From positions 1 through 12,098 of the forward strand of contig CALHZE010000133.1 in the NCBI GenBank assembly GCA_938040915.1: a DNA stretch of 12,098 nucleotides, given 5' to 3'. The position numbers and the translations under genes are program-made. The notes under the pieces were generated by a model. That model was not told the origin of the DNA. It was given only the letters and a program-made list of their open reading frames with translations, and ran no database searches. This stretch comes from an uncultured Bacteroidia bacterium (lineage in GTDB: Bacteria > Bacteroidota > Bacteroidia > Bacteroidales > CAJPTX01). Positions 1 through 7,975 of the stretch are shown piece by piece; position 1 is the first letter of the stretch, and every line of letters starts with the position of its first letter.

Positions 1-1523
1 GAGAGTGAGGAGGGGATGATTGTGACACTTCGTATCCCTCTCACTGTGACTTGACACGTAGCGCGCTGGCTGGGATCATCTGTGCTTGTGGCGGTGATGG
101 TCGCTGTGCCAAGGGCAAGGGCGGTCACCTCGCCGGTCACCTTGTTAACCGCTGCGATTGTAGGGGCGTCACTACGCCATATAACCTCTTGGCTAAGCCC
201 GTCAGAGGCGAATATATCGGCTCTTAATGTACTTAAATGTGACACCGTTAAGGAAAGCTCGCTCGGGGTGATGCGCACCCGTATGTAGCGGGGGTCGTGC
301 GTACAACCATTGATCGTCCACCCTTTGGTGCGGAGTGTGGAGACAGGGGCTTGCCACGCATATTGTAGATCAGAAGCCTCCAACGTAACCGACTCTAGGT
401 AAGACTCGTTAGCCCACCTTTCGAGTGTCTTTGAGAAATTCTCTATATCGATGCCACTTTTGCCTAGTCCGATATGGGTACATTTCTCAAGTTTCCACGC
501 CCCGAGGTCTTGGTTAAAGCTCGTGCATCCTTGGAATATCTTCTTCATGTTCACAACCTCGCTTACATCCCACTCGTTGAGTGGTTGGTTAAAAGACTGA
601 CAGTTAAGGAACATTCCCTCCATGTCCGTCACCTCATAGACCTCCCAGCTATTGAGTGGCTGATTAAAGTTCTGACAGTCTTCGAACATGCCAGACATCT
701 TGGTAACCCGCCTCACGTACCACTTGTCGAGAGGTTGGTTAAAAGTTTTACAGCCGTTAAACAGCCCCTTCATCTCTTTCACGCTGTGGACATTCCACGA
801 GTCGATCGGCTGGTTAAACGTCTCACAGCCGTTAAACATACCATTCATGGTGGTTACCTTACTCACGTCCCATAGGAATAGAGGTTGGTCAAAAGCTTTA
901 CAACCAGAGAACACGCCGTCCATGTCGGTCACGCTTCCTGTATTCCAATTGTTGAGGGGTTGATTAAAGACCTCACACTCGACGAACAGGTTGTTCAGGC
1001 TCTCTACGTGTCGCACATCCCAATCGTCGAGTGGCGCATTGAAAGAATGGCATTTGTAGAACATCGACGACATGTCCTTTACTTGCTCCAGGTTGGGCGC
1101 GTCGATCCCGTCGGCAAACTGCATATTCTCACAGTGGCTAAAAGCACCTTGCATGTTTTGCCACTTGACATCGCCAAATTGGTTGACGAAGAGGAGCGCC
1201 TTTTCGCTATTCCCATGCGATGCTTGAAACCTCGTTATCCCCTCGGGGGCTGCAGTTACTTTGTAGTTCCCTGGCGTGGGGGCGGTAAAGGAGAAATTGT
1301 CGTCAACGCCTGTTTGTTGCGTGATGAGTGTCCCGTCGTCTTCGCGCTCGACGCTCACGTTAAAGGAGCCGATGATGCCGGGTTTTATTACCTGTCCTGA
1401 CGTTTCTGCTCTCCACACGGTGATAAACGGACGCCCCTCGGCAGACACCGTGCCTCGGCTCGCCCACCAGAGTAAGCCAAGGGTGAGGAGGAGGGCGAGT
1501 GTGTCGAGTCTACTTCGTTTCAT
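1..1523 (-). CDS. BspA-like secreted leucine-rich-repeat surface protein with Big2 domains (3' end outside window)
   Basis: The frame stays open from an ATG at 1523 to the window edge (507 codons, no stop), so the C-terminus is missing. Residues 1-28 form a signal peptide: basic KRSR, a Leu-rich core, and a likely cleavage after VSA. Residues 31-115 resemble the lead-in module of BspA-like proteins (PFITVWRAE). Residues 154-353 are eight DUF285-type repeats of exactly 25 residues, consensus [M/L/V/I]F-x-x-C-x-x-FNQPL-x-x-W-x-V-x-x-V-x-x-M. A weaker unit precedes them near 127. Residues about 413-495 are a Big2 Ig-like domain (GEVTALALGTATITATS), and a second begins at about 497 and is cut. 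BspA-like proteins of Tannerella and relatives are surface adhesins binding host proteins; the ligand here is unknown. The missing end may hold a T9SS sorting domain. The ATG at 1655 is in frame, but starting there would bury the signal peptide under 44 residues, so 1523 is preferred. The gene is divergent from the helicase gene. Confidence 0.9.
   Translation of the reverse strand, partial: MKRSRLDTLALLLTLGLLWWASRGTVSAEGRPFITVWRAETSGQVIKPGIIGSFNVSVEREDDGTLITQQTGVDDNFSFTAPTPGNYKVTAAPEGITRFQASHGNSEKALLFVNQFGDVKWQNMQGAFSHCENMQFADGIDAPNLEQVKDMSSMFYKCHSFNAPLDDWDVRHVESLNNLFVECEVFNQPLNNWNTGSVTDMDGVFSGCKAFDQPLFLWDVSKVTTMNGMFNGCETFNQPIDSWNVHSVKEMKGLFNGCKTFNQPLDKWYVRRVTKMSGMFEDCQNFNQPLNSWEVYEVTDMEGMFLNCQSFNQPLNEWDVSEVVNMKKIFQGCTSFNQDLGAWKLEKCTHIGLGKSGIDIENFSKTLERWANESYLESVTLEASDLQYAWQAPVSTLRTKGWTINGCTHDPRYIRVRITPSELSLTVSHLSTLRADIFASDGLSQEVIWRSDAPTIAAVNKVTGEVTALALGTATITATSTDDPSQRATCQVTVRGIRSVTIIPSSL
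465..1064 (-). repeat. Eight tandem 75-bp units encoding 25-residue DUF285 leucine-rich repeats
   Basis: The units begin at residues 154, 179, 204, 229, 254, 279, 304 and 329 of the BspA-like protein, a strict 25-residue (75-bp) period. Each has a Cys at its fifth position (158, 183, 208 and so on to 333), followed by FN or FD, usually QPL, and a Trp. The DNA of the units has diverged although the protein pattern is held, so this looks like an old coding array under selection rather than a recent tandem duplication. The last unit is the least regular (FNQDL, GAWKLEKC). Confidence 0.88.
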
Positions 1524-1690
1524 CTTGCTTTGCTGTTCTCGTTCTTTCCCTTTAGTGACGAAAGTTCTGAAAAAAGAACGGAAAGAGCAAAAAGTATTGG
1601 CGAAGGCGGTCGTGTGCCCCACTCCTCGATTGTCTGGAGAGAGTACCTTTTTCATACCTTTACTGCGCAGATCAATATCGCAAGGTAACT
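1524..1690. promoter_or_regulatory. Divergent intergenic region between the BspA-like and helicase genes
   Basis: The 167 bases must hold promoters for both divergent genes. On the plus strand TACCTTTA at 1655-1662 is one base from the Bacteroidota -7 consensus TAnnTTTG, with a TTG at 1630-1632 at a somewhat long spacing; AAGG at 1682-1685 is a plausible ribosome binding site for the ATG at 1691. On the minus strand TACTTTTTG at 1588-1596 resembles the consensus with one extra T. If that is the BspA promoter, the in-frame ATG at 1655 would not be transcribed. Two mutually exclusive small inverted repeats lie at 1540-1580. Promoter assignments are by eye and weak. Confidence 0.35.
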
Positions 1691-4600
1691 ATGGAGAATC
1701 ATGCGCAACCCTCTACCACGCCCCAAGTTTCTAAGCAAAACGTTTGGGAGAGGAAACTCCTCGATCTTTCGCTTCGCAACCCACTCGTCAACTTGCGGCT
1801 TACGCGTAGCATCCTCCCCTTGCTTACGCCCAACGTTGCCGAACTCGAAGACCGCCTTGCCGACAAGTGTGACTTCTCCCTTTACCCCATCCCCGAGGCG
1901 TGGAGAGATACCTTCGAAGAAAAGGCACTATACCACCCCATAAATGCTGAATCAGAACAGGGGCGCACTCTTGTTCGCAAGTTTGCCTTAAAAGAACTTT
2001 ATGTGCCACTTACGGGCGAAATATTAGATAAATCGGTCGTCTACCTCTATCGCGCCGCGCGCTCCTCGCTCCAAGAGAATGGCGCGAACTCGCTTTTCGT
2101 CGCCCTCGGGTTACTGGCGTGGTATGAGACGCCCTCGGCAGACGAGCCGCGTTATGCCCCCATTGTCCTTGTCCCCGTTGACTTGGTGCGTAAACCTGCG
2201 CGTCAGGGTTACCTCCTTCGCCCGCGCGACGAAGACCCCATGATCAACATAACCCTCCTTGAGAAGTTGCGGCAAGACTTCCAGATCACGGTCGAGGGGC
2301 TTGACCCACTCCCCCATGACGACCACGGTCTTGACCTCCCGCTCATCTTCCGAACTCTCCGCGATGCCGTGCAAGGGATGCCCCGTTGGGAGCTCTGCGA
2401 GCACGCTCTTTTGGGGCTCTTCTCTTTCAGCAAGTTTGTCATGTGGAATGATATCCACCACAACGCTCACCTTTTGGCGCGTAATCTTGTGGTGAAAAGT
2501 CTCTTGGCGCAAGCGAATGTGGGGATATCCTCCCTCACCGAGGTCGTTGACCCCGACGCGACGTATGACCCCAGCGACGTTGCCCTCCCTGTCCCAGCCG
2601 ATGCCTACCAGCTACGCGCCGTTTTAGCGGCTGGCGAGGGGAAGAGCTTCGTCCTCCACGGACCTCCGGGGACGGGCAAGTCGCAGACCATCACCAATAT
2701 CATTGCCAACGCCCTCTATCAGGGCAAACGCGTCCTTTTTGTCGCAGAGAAGATGGCGGCGCTCAGCGTAGTGCAGCAGCGCCTTAATCGTCTCGGTCTT
2801 GAGCCCTTCTGTCTCGAGCTCTTTTCCCACAAATCTAGCAAGAGCGAGGTGTTGGCACAGTTCCGCGCTGTGCTCGAAATGGAACAAACGCCCCATCAAC
2901 CGACCTACACGCAACAGGCAGCGCGCCTCCGTCGCTTGCGTTCGGGACTTGCGGAGTTTGCCAAAGAGATGCATCAGCCCCTCCCTTCCGGTCTGTCGCT
3001 CTATGACCTCATGGCGCGTTACGACTCCTTGCGCAACACGGGGGTTGCCCCTGTAGATTCGCTCAGTTTCCCCGCCTCATTTTCGTCGCTTACCCAGACT
3101 GATTGGGCAGACCTCGGCGAGTGGCTGAGTCGCACCGAAACAGCCCTCCGTCTCTGTGGTAACCTCGCCGAGCATCCGCTTCGGGCGATCGCACAAGTGG
3201 ATTATACTCCTGTTTTCGAAGAGGAGCTCCGCCACGCGCTGGCATCGCTTTTGTTGCAGCTCCCCGACGTTTCTCCCCGCGTGACCGCCGAGGTGAAAGC
3301 GCTTTTGGGAGAAACGTACGTCCTCAAGACGCGCGAACAGTTTGCCGCGTGGAGTGACTTACTAACCTTGCTCGCGAGTGGGCAACCGATTCTCGCACGC
3401 CTCGTGGTGGAACAAGACACTGAGAGCGCCGTGGAGCGTCTCCGTGCGATTCTTGAGCACGCCCTAGAAATGCAGCAGTGGGGCAAAACCATCATGCGCA
3501 ATTATGACCCTGAGCTTCTGCAACAAGACTTCCGCAAGTTGGAAAGGAGCTATCGTTACACGACTGCGTCATTTTTCCTCACTCGCTTGGTGGTCAAGCG
3601 TAAGCTGCGAAAGAGGCTCGAGCGTTACCACCTCCTTCATCGAGTCGAAGCAGAGCAGCTCCCCGCCCTCTTCGAACAGCTTCGGAATTACCACACCGAG
3701 CGAGCAACCCTCCTTTCAGAGACCGTCTTCCTCACTTCGCTTTTTCGCCACGCTGATTGGTTAGCGTATGACTATGATTGGGTTCACGTTAAAACGAGCT
3801 TTGAGACCACCGTGCGCTTCATCCAGTGTCTTAAGATTTTGGCGGAGGGAGAGGACGAATGGGCGCTGCGCAAGCGCGTTATTCGCCACTGGAGCATGCT
3901 TTCTGGCGATGGGCAGCGAGACGTCCCTGCTTGGTCGGCGTCGCTTGTTGAGGTGCTCCCCATCCGTCAAGCCATAGACCTTGTTGACTCCCTTTTGCCC
4001 CCACCCGAGTTGCCGCCGTTGCCTTATCTCGAGGCGTTGGGCGCGCTCTATACCCCCATCCTTGAGGGGTTGCCGCTACTGCGCGATTGGGCTCATTGGC
4101 TGCAGTGTGCGGCTGAGCTCGCTACGCGGGGCTTGGGAGATCTTGTGCGCCACCTTGTCAAGGGGCTTGTCCCCACAGAGCGTCTTAAGGACACGGTGCT
4201 CATTTCGCTTTATGCCTACCTCATTCGTTATCTAGTGAGCGCAGCGCCGCATCTATCACACTTCAATAGCCACCTCTTTGAGGAAGAGATCGCCCTCTTT
4301 CGGAAGCGCTCGCAGGAGTTCGAACTGCTTACACAGCGGGAGCTCCGTGCGCGTCTCGGGGCAAAACTCGCTGACGTCTTGCAAGACCCCGCCTATGCCC
4401 CCGAGCTCGGCTTCCTCCAGCGTAAGGTGCTCAGCAACGGACGGGGGACGCCCCTCCGCAAGTTCTTTGAGGGGATTCCCAACCTCCTCCAGCGTCTGAA
4501 GCCCTGTATGTTGATGAGCCCCATCTCCGTGGCGCAATACCTTGACCTTGCCCTACCCCCCTTTGATTTGCTGATCTTTGACGAGGCATCGCAGCTCCCG

Positions 4601-5788
4601 ACCGGTGAGGCCGTGGGGGCGATGGCGCGAGCGAAAGAGGTGGTGGTGGTCGGAGACCCCAAGCAGATGCCCCCGACCGCCTTCTTCGCTACCTCAAAGG
4701 AAGACGAAGAGAACCTCGAGCTCGAAGACCTTGAGAGTATCCTTGACGACACCCTTGCGATCCCCCTGCCTTCGCTCTACCTCCGCGGGCACTACCGCAG
4801 TAAGCATGAGAGCTTGATCGCTTTTAGCAATGCGCACTTCTACGATAGTCAACTCCTCACCTTCCCAAGCCCTGACGACCGGAAGAGTCAAGTCTTCCTC
4901 CACCCCATCGAGGGGGTTTATGACCGAGGAAAATCGCGCACCAACGAACGGGAGGCACAAGCCGTGGTGAACGCCGTCTTAGAGCACCTTAAGAACCCCA
5001 TGCGTCGCCAGCATTCCCTCGGCATCGTGACGTTTAGTGTGCCGCAACAGACCGTGGTTGAGGACCTGTTAGCCGACGCCTTTGCCGCACACCCCGACCT
5101 CGACGCCCTTGACGCACAGTCTGACGAACCCGTCTTTGTCAAGAACCTTGAGAATGTGCAGGGCGATGAGCGCGACATCATCCTCTTCTCTATTGGCTAC
5201 GGTCCGGATGCCGACGGCAACTTGTCGCATAACTTCGGTCCGTTGAACCAAAAAGGGGGGTGGCGACGACTCAATGTGGCAATCACGCGGGCGCGGTATG
5301 AGATGCATATCTTTACGACCCTCCATTACGCGCAGATTGACCCTAAGCGCTCTAGTGCCTTGGGAGTACAGGCGCTGCGAGACTTCCTCGAATTTGCGGA
5401 AAAGGGGACGCCCTTCCGGCAAAGCGCGCCTCAGAGAGAGGAGGTGTCCCCTGATCTTATTTACCTTGTGGCAGAGGCGCTCCGTGCCCGCGGGCATCAA
5501 GTAGACACTCACGTCGGGGCATCTATGTTTACGGTAGACCTTGCTATCGTAGACCCCGCCAACCCCTCCCACTATTTGCTTGGCATCTTGTGTGATGGCG
5601 CAAGTTACCAAGCTGCCCCCACGGTGGGCGACCGCGAGGTGATTCGTCCGCAGGCGCTTCACGCCCTCGGGTGGCGTCTTTTCCGACTCTGGGCACTCGA
5701 CTGGTTCTACCGGCGCGAAGAAACGCTGACCAAAATAGAGGACGCCTTAGCGCTAGGCAGCGAGTCAAGGTCACTACAAGCTATCTAA
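1691..5788 (+). CDS. DUF4011 / superfamily 1 helicase / Vsr-like nuclease fusion, Hhe-like candidate anti-phage protein
   Basis: The protein has 1365 residues. Residues about 18-36 (WERKLLDLSLRNP) are the DUF4011 signature. An SF1 (DNA2/NAM7-like, AAA_11/AAA_12) helicase follows, split by a long insert at about 390-900: Walker A GPPGTGKS at 324-331, SPISVAQY at 943-950, Walker B DEAS at 964-967, motif III GDPKQMPP at 988-995, motif IV LRGHYRS at 1031-1037, motif V ENVQGDERD at 1154-1162, and motif VI with the arginine finger LNVAITRAR at 1194-1202. Residues about 1250-1350 match the MTES_1575 Vsr/DUF559-like restriction-nuclease fold (VDLAIVDP, LGILCDG, GWRLFRLWALDWF). DUF4011-helicase-Vsr is, from memory, the architecture named Hhe in a 2020 survey of anti-phage systems; such proteins are thought to be cytoplasmic and to act on invading DNA. 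No partner gene is adjacent. The helicase motifs are intact, but several expected nuclease residues look replaced. A role in phage defence is inferred from architecture only. Confidence 0.9.
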   Translation: MENHAQPSTTPQVSKQNVWERKLLDLSLRNPLVNLRLTRSILPLLTPNVAELEDRLADKCDFSLYPIPEAWRDTFEEKALYHPINAESEQGRTLVRKFALKELYVPLTGEILDKSVVYLYRAARSSLQENGANSLFVALGLLAWYETPSADEPRYAPIVLVPVDLVRKPARQGYLLRPRDEDPMINITLLEKLRQDFQITVEGLDPLPHDDHGLDLPLIFRTLRDAVQGMPRWELCEHALLGLFSFSKFVMWNDIHHNAHLLARNLVVKSLLAQANVGISSLTEVVDPDATYDPSDVALPVPADAYQLRAVLAAGEGKSFVLHGPPGTGKSQTITNIIANALYQGKRVLFVAEKMAALSVVQQRLNRLGLEPFCLELFSHKSSKSEVLAQFRAVLEMEQTPHQPTYTQQAARLRRLRSGLAEFAKEMHQPLPSGLSLYDLMARYDSLRNTGVAPVDSLSFPASFSSLTQTDWADLGEWLSRTETALRLCGNLAEHPLRAIAQVDYTPVFEEELRHALASLLLQLPDVSPRVTAEVKALLGETYVLKTREQFAAWSDLLTLLASGQPILARLVVEQDTESAVERLRAILEHALEMQQWGKTIMRNYDPELLQQDFRKLERSYRYTTASFFLTRLVVKRKLRKRLERYHLLHRVEAEQLPALFEQLRNYHTERATLLSETVFLTSLFRHADWLAYDYDWVHVKTSFETTVRFIQCLKILAEGEDEWALRKRVIRHWSMLSGDGQRDVPAWSASLVEVLPIRQAIDLVDSLLPPPELPPLPYLEALGALYTPILEGLPLLRDWAHWLQCAAELATRGLGDLVRHLVKGLVPTERLKDTVLISLYAYLIRYLVSAAPHLSHFNSHLFEEEIALFRKRSQEFELLTQRELRARLGAKLADVLQDPAYAPELGFLQRKVLSNGRGTPLRKFFEGIPNLLQRLKPCMLMSPISVAQYLDLALPPFDLLIFDEASQLPTGEAVGAMARAKEVVVVGDPKQMPPTAFFATSKEDEENLELEDLESILDDTLAIPLPSLYLRGHYRSKHESLIAFSNAHFYDSQLLTFPSPDDRKSQVFLHPIEGVYDRGKSRTNEREAQAVVNAVLEHLKNPMRRQHSLGIVTFSVPQQTVVEDLLADAFAAHPDLDALDAQSDEPVFVKNLENVQGDERDIILFSIGYGPDADGNLSHNFGPLNQKGGWRRLNVAITRARYEMHIFTTLHYAQIDPKRSSALGVQALRDFLEFAEKGTPFRQSAPQREEVSPDLIYLVAEALRARGHQVDTHVGASMFTVDLAIVDPANPSHYLLGILCDGASYQAAPTVGDREVIRPQALHALGWRLFRLWALDWFYRREETLTKIEDALALGSESRSLQAI

Positions 5789-5822
5789 CCCCAGTTTTTT
5801 GTTTACATACACACCACACCCC

Positions 5823-6647
5823 ATGGATACGCCCACGCCCCCTTTCCAGCTCATCGCCACCGATCTCGATGGGACGCTCCTCCGCACAGACCAATCCATC
5901 GGCGAAGAAGATCGAAAAGCCCTCGAGGCATGTGGTGAGCGGGGGATTGTCCGTGTCGCCGCCACGGGTCGCTCTTATTACTCTGCCCAGCGTGTGTTGA
6001 GTGACGATGCGCCCATTGACTACCTTGTCTTCTCTTGTGGTGCAGGGGTGCTCCGGTGGCGTGATCGTGAGTTGCTTCACGCTCGGATGTTCCCGCCACA
6101 CGAGGCGCTGGCGATTGGCAACCGACTCCGTTCCCTTGAGCTCGACTTTATGGTGCACACCACAATCCCAGACAATCACCTCTTTTGGTACTCGGCTCGT
6201 CAAGAGAACCCCGACCTCACTGCACGCATTGCTCACTATGCTCAGTGCGTAAGGGGCGAGCTCTCTGACGAGGCATATCAGATGCCCGTCACCCAATTTC
6301 TCGTTACACTTTCGTGTGATGAAACGGTGTTTGGTGGGTTGCAGGATCACTTCGCGCCGTTTGCCGAGACGATTCGTTCCACATCGCCCTTTTTACCCGA
6401 GTATAAGTGGCTCGAGCTTTTCCCCCGCGGGGTTAACAAGGGGACGGGGCTCGAGTGGTTGTGTGCTACGTTGGGGGTTGCGGCGGAAAAATGTCGCGTC
6501 GTGGGCAATGACTACAACGACCTCGCCATGCTCGAGCGCTTCCCCCAGAGCTACGTCGTGGCGAATGCGCCTCTCGCCCTGCGCGAGCGTTTCCGTGTGG
6601 TCAGCGACCACAATGCCTGTGGCGTGGCTGAGGCGATAGGGTTGTAA
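5823..6647 (+). CDS. HAD superfamily hydrolase, subfamily IIB (Cof-type sugar-phosphatase-like)
   Basis: This 274-residue protein is a likely cytoplasmic Mg-dependent phosphatase. Motif I is ATDLDGTLL, with nucleophile Asp14 and acid/base Asp16. Motif II is AATGRS at 46-51, with Thr48. Motif III Lys206 lies in GVNKGTGLEWL, and motif IV is GNDYND at 228-233, a variant of the usual GDxxND seen in some family members. The stretch between motifs II and III is the alpha/beta cap of the IIB group, which sets substrate choice; the substrate cannot be read from sequence, though phosphosugars, pyridoxal phosphate and flavin nucleotides are typical. I chose the ATG at 5823, which puts motif I at residue 14; a TTG at 5799 is in frame but less likely. 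The gene lies 34 bases after the helicase gene on the same strand, so it may be read from the same transcript. Confidence 0.9.
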   Translation: MDTPTPPFQLIATDLDGTLLRTDQSIGEEDRKALEACGERGIVRVAATGRSYYSAQRVLSDDAPIDYLVFSCGAGVLRWRDRELLHARMFPPHEALAIGNRLRSLELDFMVHTTIPDNHLFWYSARQENPDLTARIAHYAQCVRGELSDEAYQMPVTQFLVTLSCDETVFGGLQDHFAPFAETIRSTSPFLPEYKWLELFPRGVNKGTGLEWLCATLGVAAEKCRVVGNDYNDLAMLERFPQSYVVANAPLALRERFRVVSDHNACGVAEAIGL

Positions 6648-6732
6648 CGGAGGGAACTCTGCGCCCCTTCTATACTAACACCCCTACCTTAGACGTTTCT
6701 TTTCAAGTTTAATAGAGTATAGGGGGGTTAAG
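6648..6732 (+). promoter_or_regulatory. porV upstream region with a long-range inverted repeat
   Basis: This 85-base gap probably holds the porV promoter, but no good -7 box is visible; the nearest is TACCTTAG at 6685-6692, which lacks a clear -33 TTG. The ten bases at 6677-6686 pair with 6720-6729 at nine of ten positions (AACACCCCTA with TAGGGGGGTT), and CTATAC at 6670-6675 can instead pair with GTATAG at 6717-6722. The right arm ends three bases before the start codon, so a fold could cover the ribosome binding region. Confidence 0.3.
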
Positions 6733-7959
6733 ATGAAAGTTTGGCAATTAGGCATTTGCGGCTTCCTTTTCGGGGGGCTTTTGTTGGGGGGGCACTATGA
6801 GGCGACTGCGCAACTCAATCTGAACGAGCTCGATGGGCGTAGGTCAGAATCGGGCGGCGTGAAGCGCAATCTCTTACGCCCCGCCGTTCCGTTGCTCTCG
6901 ATAGCCCCAGACTCCCGTTCCTCGGCAATGGGCGACGTGGGGGTAGCCTCCTCGCCCGACGTCTTTAGCCAACACTGGAACTCGGCCAAGTATGCCATGC
7001 TCCCGAAAAAGTGGGGGGCGGCTGTCTCCTACATCCCATGGTTGCGGAAGTTGACCAACGAGATCAACTTAGCCTACCTTGTCGGCTATTACCGCATCGA
7101 CAAGATGCAGAGCCTCTCAGCCTCCTTACGCTACTTCTCTATGGGGCAAATGACCTTTATTGACGAACAGGGAAACAAGCTCTCGTCACACAACCCCAAC
7201 GAGTTTGCGCTCGACATCGCCTACTCGCGACTCTTTCTGCAAAACTTTAGTGGGGCGGTCGCCTTCCGTGTCATCCGCTCTGACCTCACGGGGGGCTTCT
7301 CGCAACAAAATGCCGTGGGGACAAACAAAGCAGGCATGTCGTATGCGGCAGACGTAGCCCTCTATTATCAAAACAACCTCAAACTCGGGGCGCTCCCCGC
7401 ACAGTATGGACTCGGGTTTACGCTCACCAACATCGGTTCAAAGCTTTCTTACAACGACGTTTATAACAACTTCATCCCTATTACCCTCCGCCTCGGTGGG
7501 CGCTTCTCCGCAGATGTGGATAGCTATAACCGGCTTTCTGCCGAGCTCAACGCCTCTAAGCTTCTTATTCCGACCCCGCCGATCTATGACAAAGATCATA
7601 AAATTGTCAAGGGGATGAACCCTGACGTGGCGGTCATCTCGGGGATGCTCCAGTCTTTTTATGACGCACCTGGGGGCGCGGAAGAGGAATTCCAGGAAAT
7701 CTACTGGGGCTTTGGCGTGGAGTACTCTTATGCCAACCTATTGGCGCTCCGCACGGGCTATTATTTCGAACACGAGAATAAGGGCGGACGGCAATACCTT
7801 ACCCTCGGGGTGGGGGTGACCTACAATGTGATTGGGCTCGACGCCTCTTACATCATTCCTAGTGCGGGCTTTAACAGCCCATTGGCTAACACGCTCCGCT
7901 TCTCGCTCATGGTCAACTTTGACCAACAGAAAAGTTCGGGGCGTCGCCGCAGAGGGTAA
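6733..7959 (+). CDS. porV: Type IX secretion system outer-membrane protein PorV (LptO)
   Basis: This 408-residue protein has a signal peptide (about 1-26, cleavage near ATA-QLN) and the N-terminal signature of PorV, PAVPLLSIAPDSRSSAMGDVG at about 50-70 followed by a SQHWNSAKYA-type block. The rest is a run of amphipathic beta strands rich in Tyr, Phe and Gly, as expected for its FadL-like outer-membrane barrel. PorV is the outer-membrane shuttle that collects cargo with C-terminal sorting domains from the T9SS translocon and passes it to the PorU attachment complex. Length and start agree with the family. ispF follows after 16 bases and is probably co-transcribed. porU, encoded next to porV in P. 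gingivalis, is not here; a HAD phosphatase lies upstream instead. The BspA-like protein at the left edge is a possible client. Confidence 0.93.
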   Translation: MKVWQLGICGFLFGGLLLGGHYEATAQLNLNELDGRRSESGGVKRNLLRPAVPLLSIAPDSRSSAMGDVGVASSPDVFSQHWNSAKYAMLPKKWGAAVSYIPWLRKLTNEINLAYLVGYYRIDKMQSLSASLRYFSMGQMTFIDEQGNKLSSHNPNEFALDIAYSRLFLQNFSGAVAFRVIRSDLTGGFSQQNAVGTNKAGMSYAADVALYYQNNLKLGALPAQYGLGFTLTNIGSKLSYNDVYNNFIPITLRLGGRFSADVDSYNRLSAELNASKLLIPTPPIYDKDHKIVKGMNPDVAVISGMLQSFYDAPGGAEEEFQEIYWGFGVEYSYANLLALRTGYYFEHENKGGRQYLTLGVGVTYNVIGLDASYIIPSAGFNSPLANTLRFSLMVNFDQQKSSGRRRRG

Positions 7960-7975
7960 AACCCCCTCCCCGCTG

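Noticed and set aside
465..1064. Regular 75-bp periodicity read as a CRISPR array
   Set aside because: The units are coding, diverged throughout, and lack identical direct repeats separated by unrelated spacers.
474..1400. Plus-strand open frames at 474-875 and 885-1400 with periodic VKRLT-like repeats
   Set aside because: They are the antisense shadow of the 75-bp BspA repeats. The minus-strand frame has a signal peptide, DUF285 pattern and Big2 domain; the plus-strand products resemble nothing known.
5069..5662. Minus-strand frame of 197 codons
   Set aside because: It lies entirely within the helicase and nuclease motifs of the plus-strand gene and has no recognisable domain.
5781..6350. 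Minus-strand frame of 189 codons
   Set aside because: It is antisense to the HAD phosphatase, which has all four catalytic motifs.
7832..7975. Upstream extension of the ispF reading frame into porV
   Set aside because: IspF homologues start just before the RIGSGYDVH block; the extension reads porV coding sequence out of frame.
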